From assembly GCA_021821785.1 (NCBI GenBank), contig JAKACD010000007.1, forward strand, positions 1-49,862: a DNA stretch of 49,862 bases, in the 5' to 3' direction. Made by a program: the position numbers and the translations under genes. The notes under the pieces were generated by a model. The model saw only the letters and a program-made list of their open reading frames with translations. It did no database searches and had not been told where the DNA came from. Each line of letters begins with the position of its first letter. The first letter of the stretch is position 1. This DNA comes from Thermoplasmata archaeon (lineage in GTDB: Archaea > Thermoplasmatota > Thermoplasmata > Lutacidiplasmatales > UBA184). Positions 49,322 to 49,862 of this stretch are shown here, one piece after another.

Positions 49322-49862
49322 ATGTACCGGCCTCAGAAGTACCGCCTCTACCCGTTCCTCGATCGAGAACGCGAACTGCTCCGGCCATTCGAGGAGCTAC
49401 GGTTCCGGTGGCACTACGCCCTCGAACGGCGGCAGGAGGCGGGGCGGAAGGAGCGGCGGTCCCTCTCCTATGCCGACCAGTGCCGGGACCTCGCGCGGTG
49501 GCGAGCGTACGACCGGGACGGCATCGGTCGAGTGTATGGGCACGGGGCGCAAGAAACGCTGGCCCGCCTCCACGACGCATTCCCGCACTTCTTCTGCCGC
49601 GCGAAGGGGGGCGAACGTCCCGGGTTCCCGCGCTTCAAGCGAGAGGTCATGTCGATGGGCTACCCGGACTCCAACGGGTCCGGGGCGATCGCGCCGGGAA
49701 GGAACGGCACCGGGCGTCTCCATCTCTCATGAGTGGGCGACCTGCCCATCGAGCTCCACCGCGCACCGCCCGAGGGTCGGGTCAAGACCTGCATCGTGAG
49801 GCGGGAGGGCGACCGGTGGTATGCCGTCCTCGTCTACGCGGGGGCGGATCCCGCGCCGCCGC
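49322..49862 (+). pseudogene. tnpB: IS200/IS605-family TnpB, interrupted by in-frame TGA and cut by window end
   Basis: RNA-guided nuclease/OrfB family of the IS605/IS1341 group; only the N-terminal about 180 codons are visible. YRPQKYRLYPFLDRERELLRPFEELRFRWHYALERR, the RAKGGERPGFPRFKRE segment and, after the stop, VGDLPIELHRAPPEGRVKT with RREGDRWYAVLVYA are TnpB-typical. The frame is interrupted by TGA at 49730-49732, where the family has a Lys/Arg-like position between LHLS and VGDLP; the same frame stays open to the window edge. The stop could arise from CGA by one C-to-T change. A GTG directly follows the stop, so a split protein is possible. Confidence 0.8.

Noticed and set aside
49730-49732. 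Selenocysteine at the TGA in tnpB
   Set aside because: The position is a Lys/Arg-like site in the family, not a catalytic Cys, and no SECIS-like structure was recognised nearby; mutation, error or reinitiation is more likely.
1-49862. CRISPR arrays and rRNA genes
   Set aside because: No regularly spaced repeat-spacer series and no rRNA-like stretches were seen; only one cloverleaf (tRNA-Gln) could be drawn.

Overview
The window comes from a high-G+C archaeon. Archaeal markers are spread along it: a TFB (TFIIB-like) factor, an aIF5B-type initiation factor, an archaeal TruD, a Dpo4-like Y-family polymerase with a C-terminal PCNA-binding motif, a KH-less aCPSF2-type nuclease, RAD55/KaiC-like ATPases, and a Bat-type HTH_10 regulator. 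Many genes have a short AT-rich box (TTTAT, TTAAC, TAATA, TATATA) about 24-30 nt before an ATG or GTG and no room for a Shine-Dalgarno, so most transcripts look leaderless. This style, the DUF835-like signalling domain and a B12/radical-SAM protein resembling one in Thermoplasma suggest a Thermoplasmatota relative, but that placement is inference. No rRNA gene or CRISPR array was seen; one tRNA is present.

Layout. 1-4.6 kb (minus): glycine decarboxylase subunits GcvPA-GcvPB, an M24 peptidase and a phosphofructokinase cut by the window edge whose active-site residues look pyrophosphate-dependent. 4.8-11.1 kb: NOG1-like GTPase, aCPSF2 nuclease, an IMPase/FBPase-NAD kinase-JAMM operon, and a B12-binding radical SAM protein. 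11.2-15.5 kb: a small Cys/His protein, an HTH-CBS regulator, a P1 autoprocessing peptidase divergent from an HExxH protein, and an MFS transporter. 15.5-25.7 kb: a housekeeping run (TruD, paired KaiC-like proteins, one with a broken P-loop, DinB, alkaline-phosphatase-superfamily enzyme, GalT, aIF5B, TFB). 25.7-37.2 kb: winged-helix protein, histone-deacetylase-like hydrolase behind a tiny upstream ORF, YkgJ-type Cys-cluster protein, CBS protein, DHA2-type efflux pump, a two-component system (PAS kinase plus receiver-DUF835-ArsR regulator) with a divergent receiver-like protein lacking the phosphoacceptor, a cyclic-diphosphoglycerate-synthetase-like GTPase, and an ABC-2 exporter.

37.3-41.6 kb is different: lower G+C, small genes, and flanked by a 66-bp imperfect direct repeat. 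One copy runs out of the 3' end of tRNA-Gln(UUG); the other carries an 18-nt remnant of that tRNA end about 4.2 kb away. It reads as a small tRNA-associated genomic island with an NTF2-like protein, a Bat-type regulator divergent from a GyrI-like ligand-binding protein, a stand-alone domain resembling the N-terminus of some HNH endonucleases, and a RelE-type toxin-antitoxin pair whose promoter and start lie inside the repeat. No integrase was seen.

41.7-49.9 kb: pyruvate kinase, then a minus-strand cluster (TPR protein, BtuF-like protein, site-2 protease, metallo-beta-lactamase hydrolase, MFS transporter), a polyprenyl diphosphate synthase sharing one AT box with the divergent TPR gene, and the start of an IS200/IS605 TnpB gene broken by one in-frame TGA.
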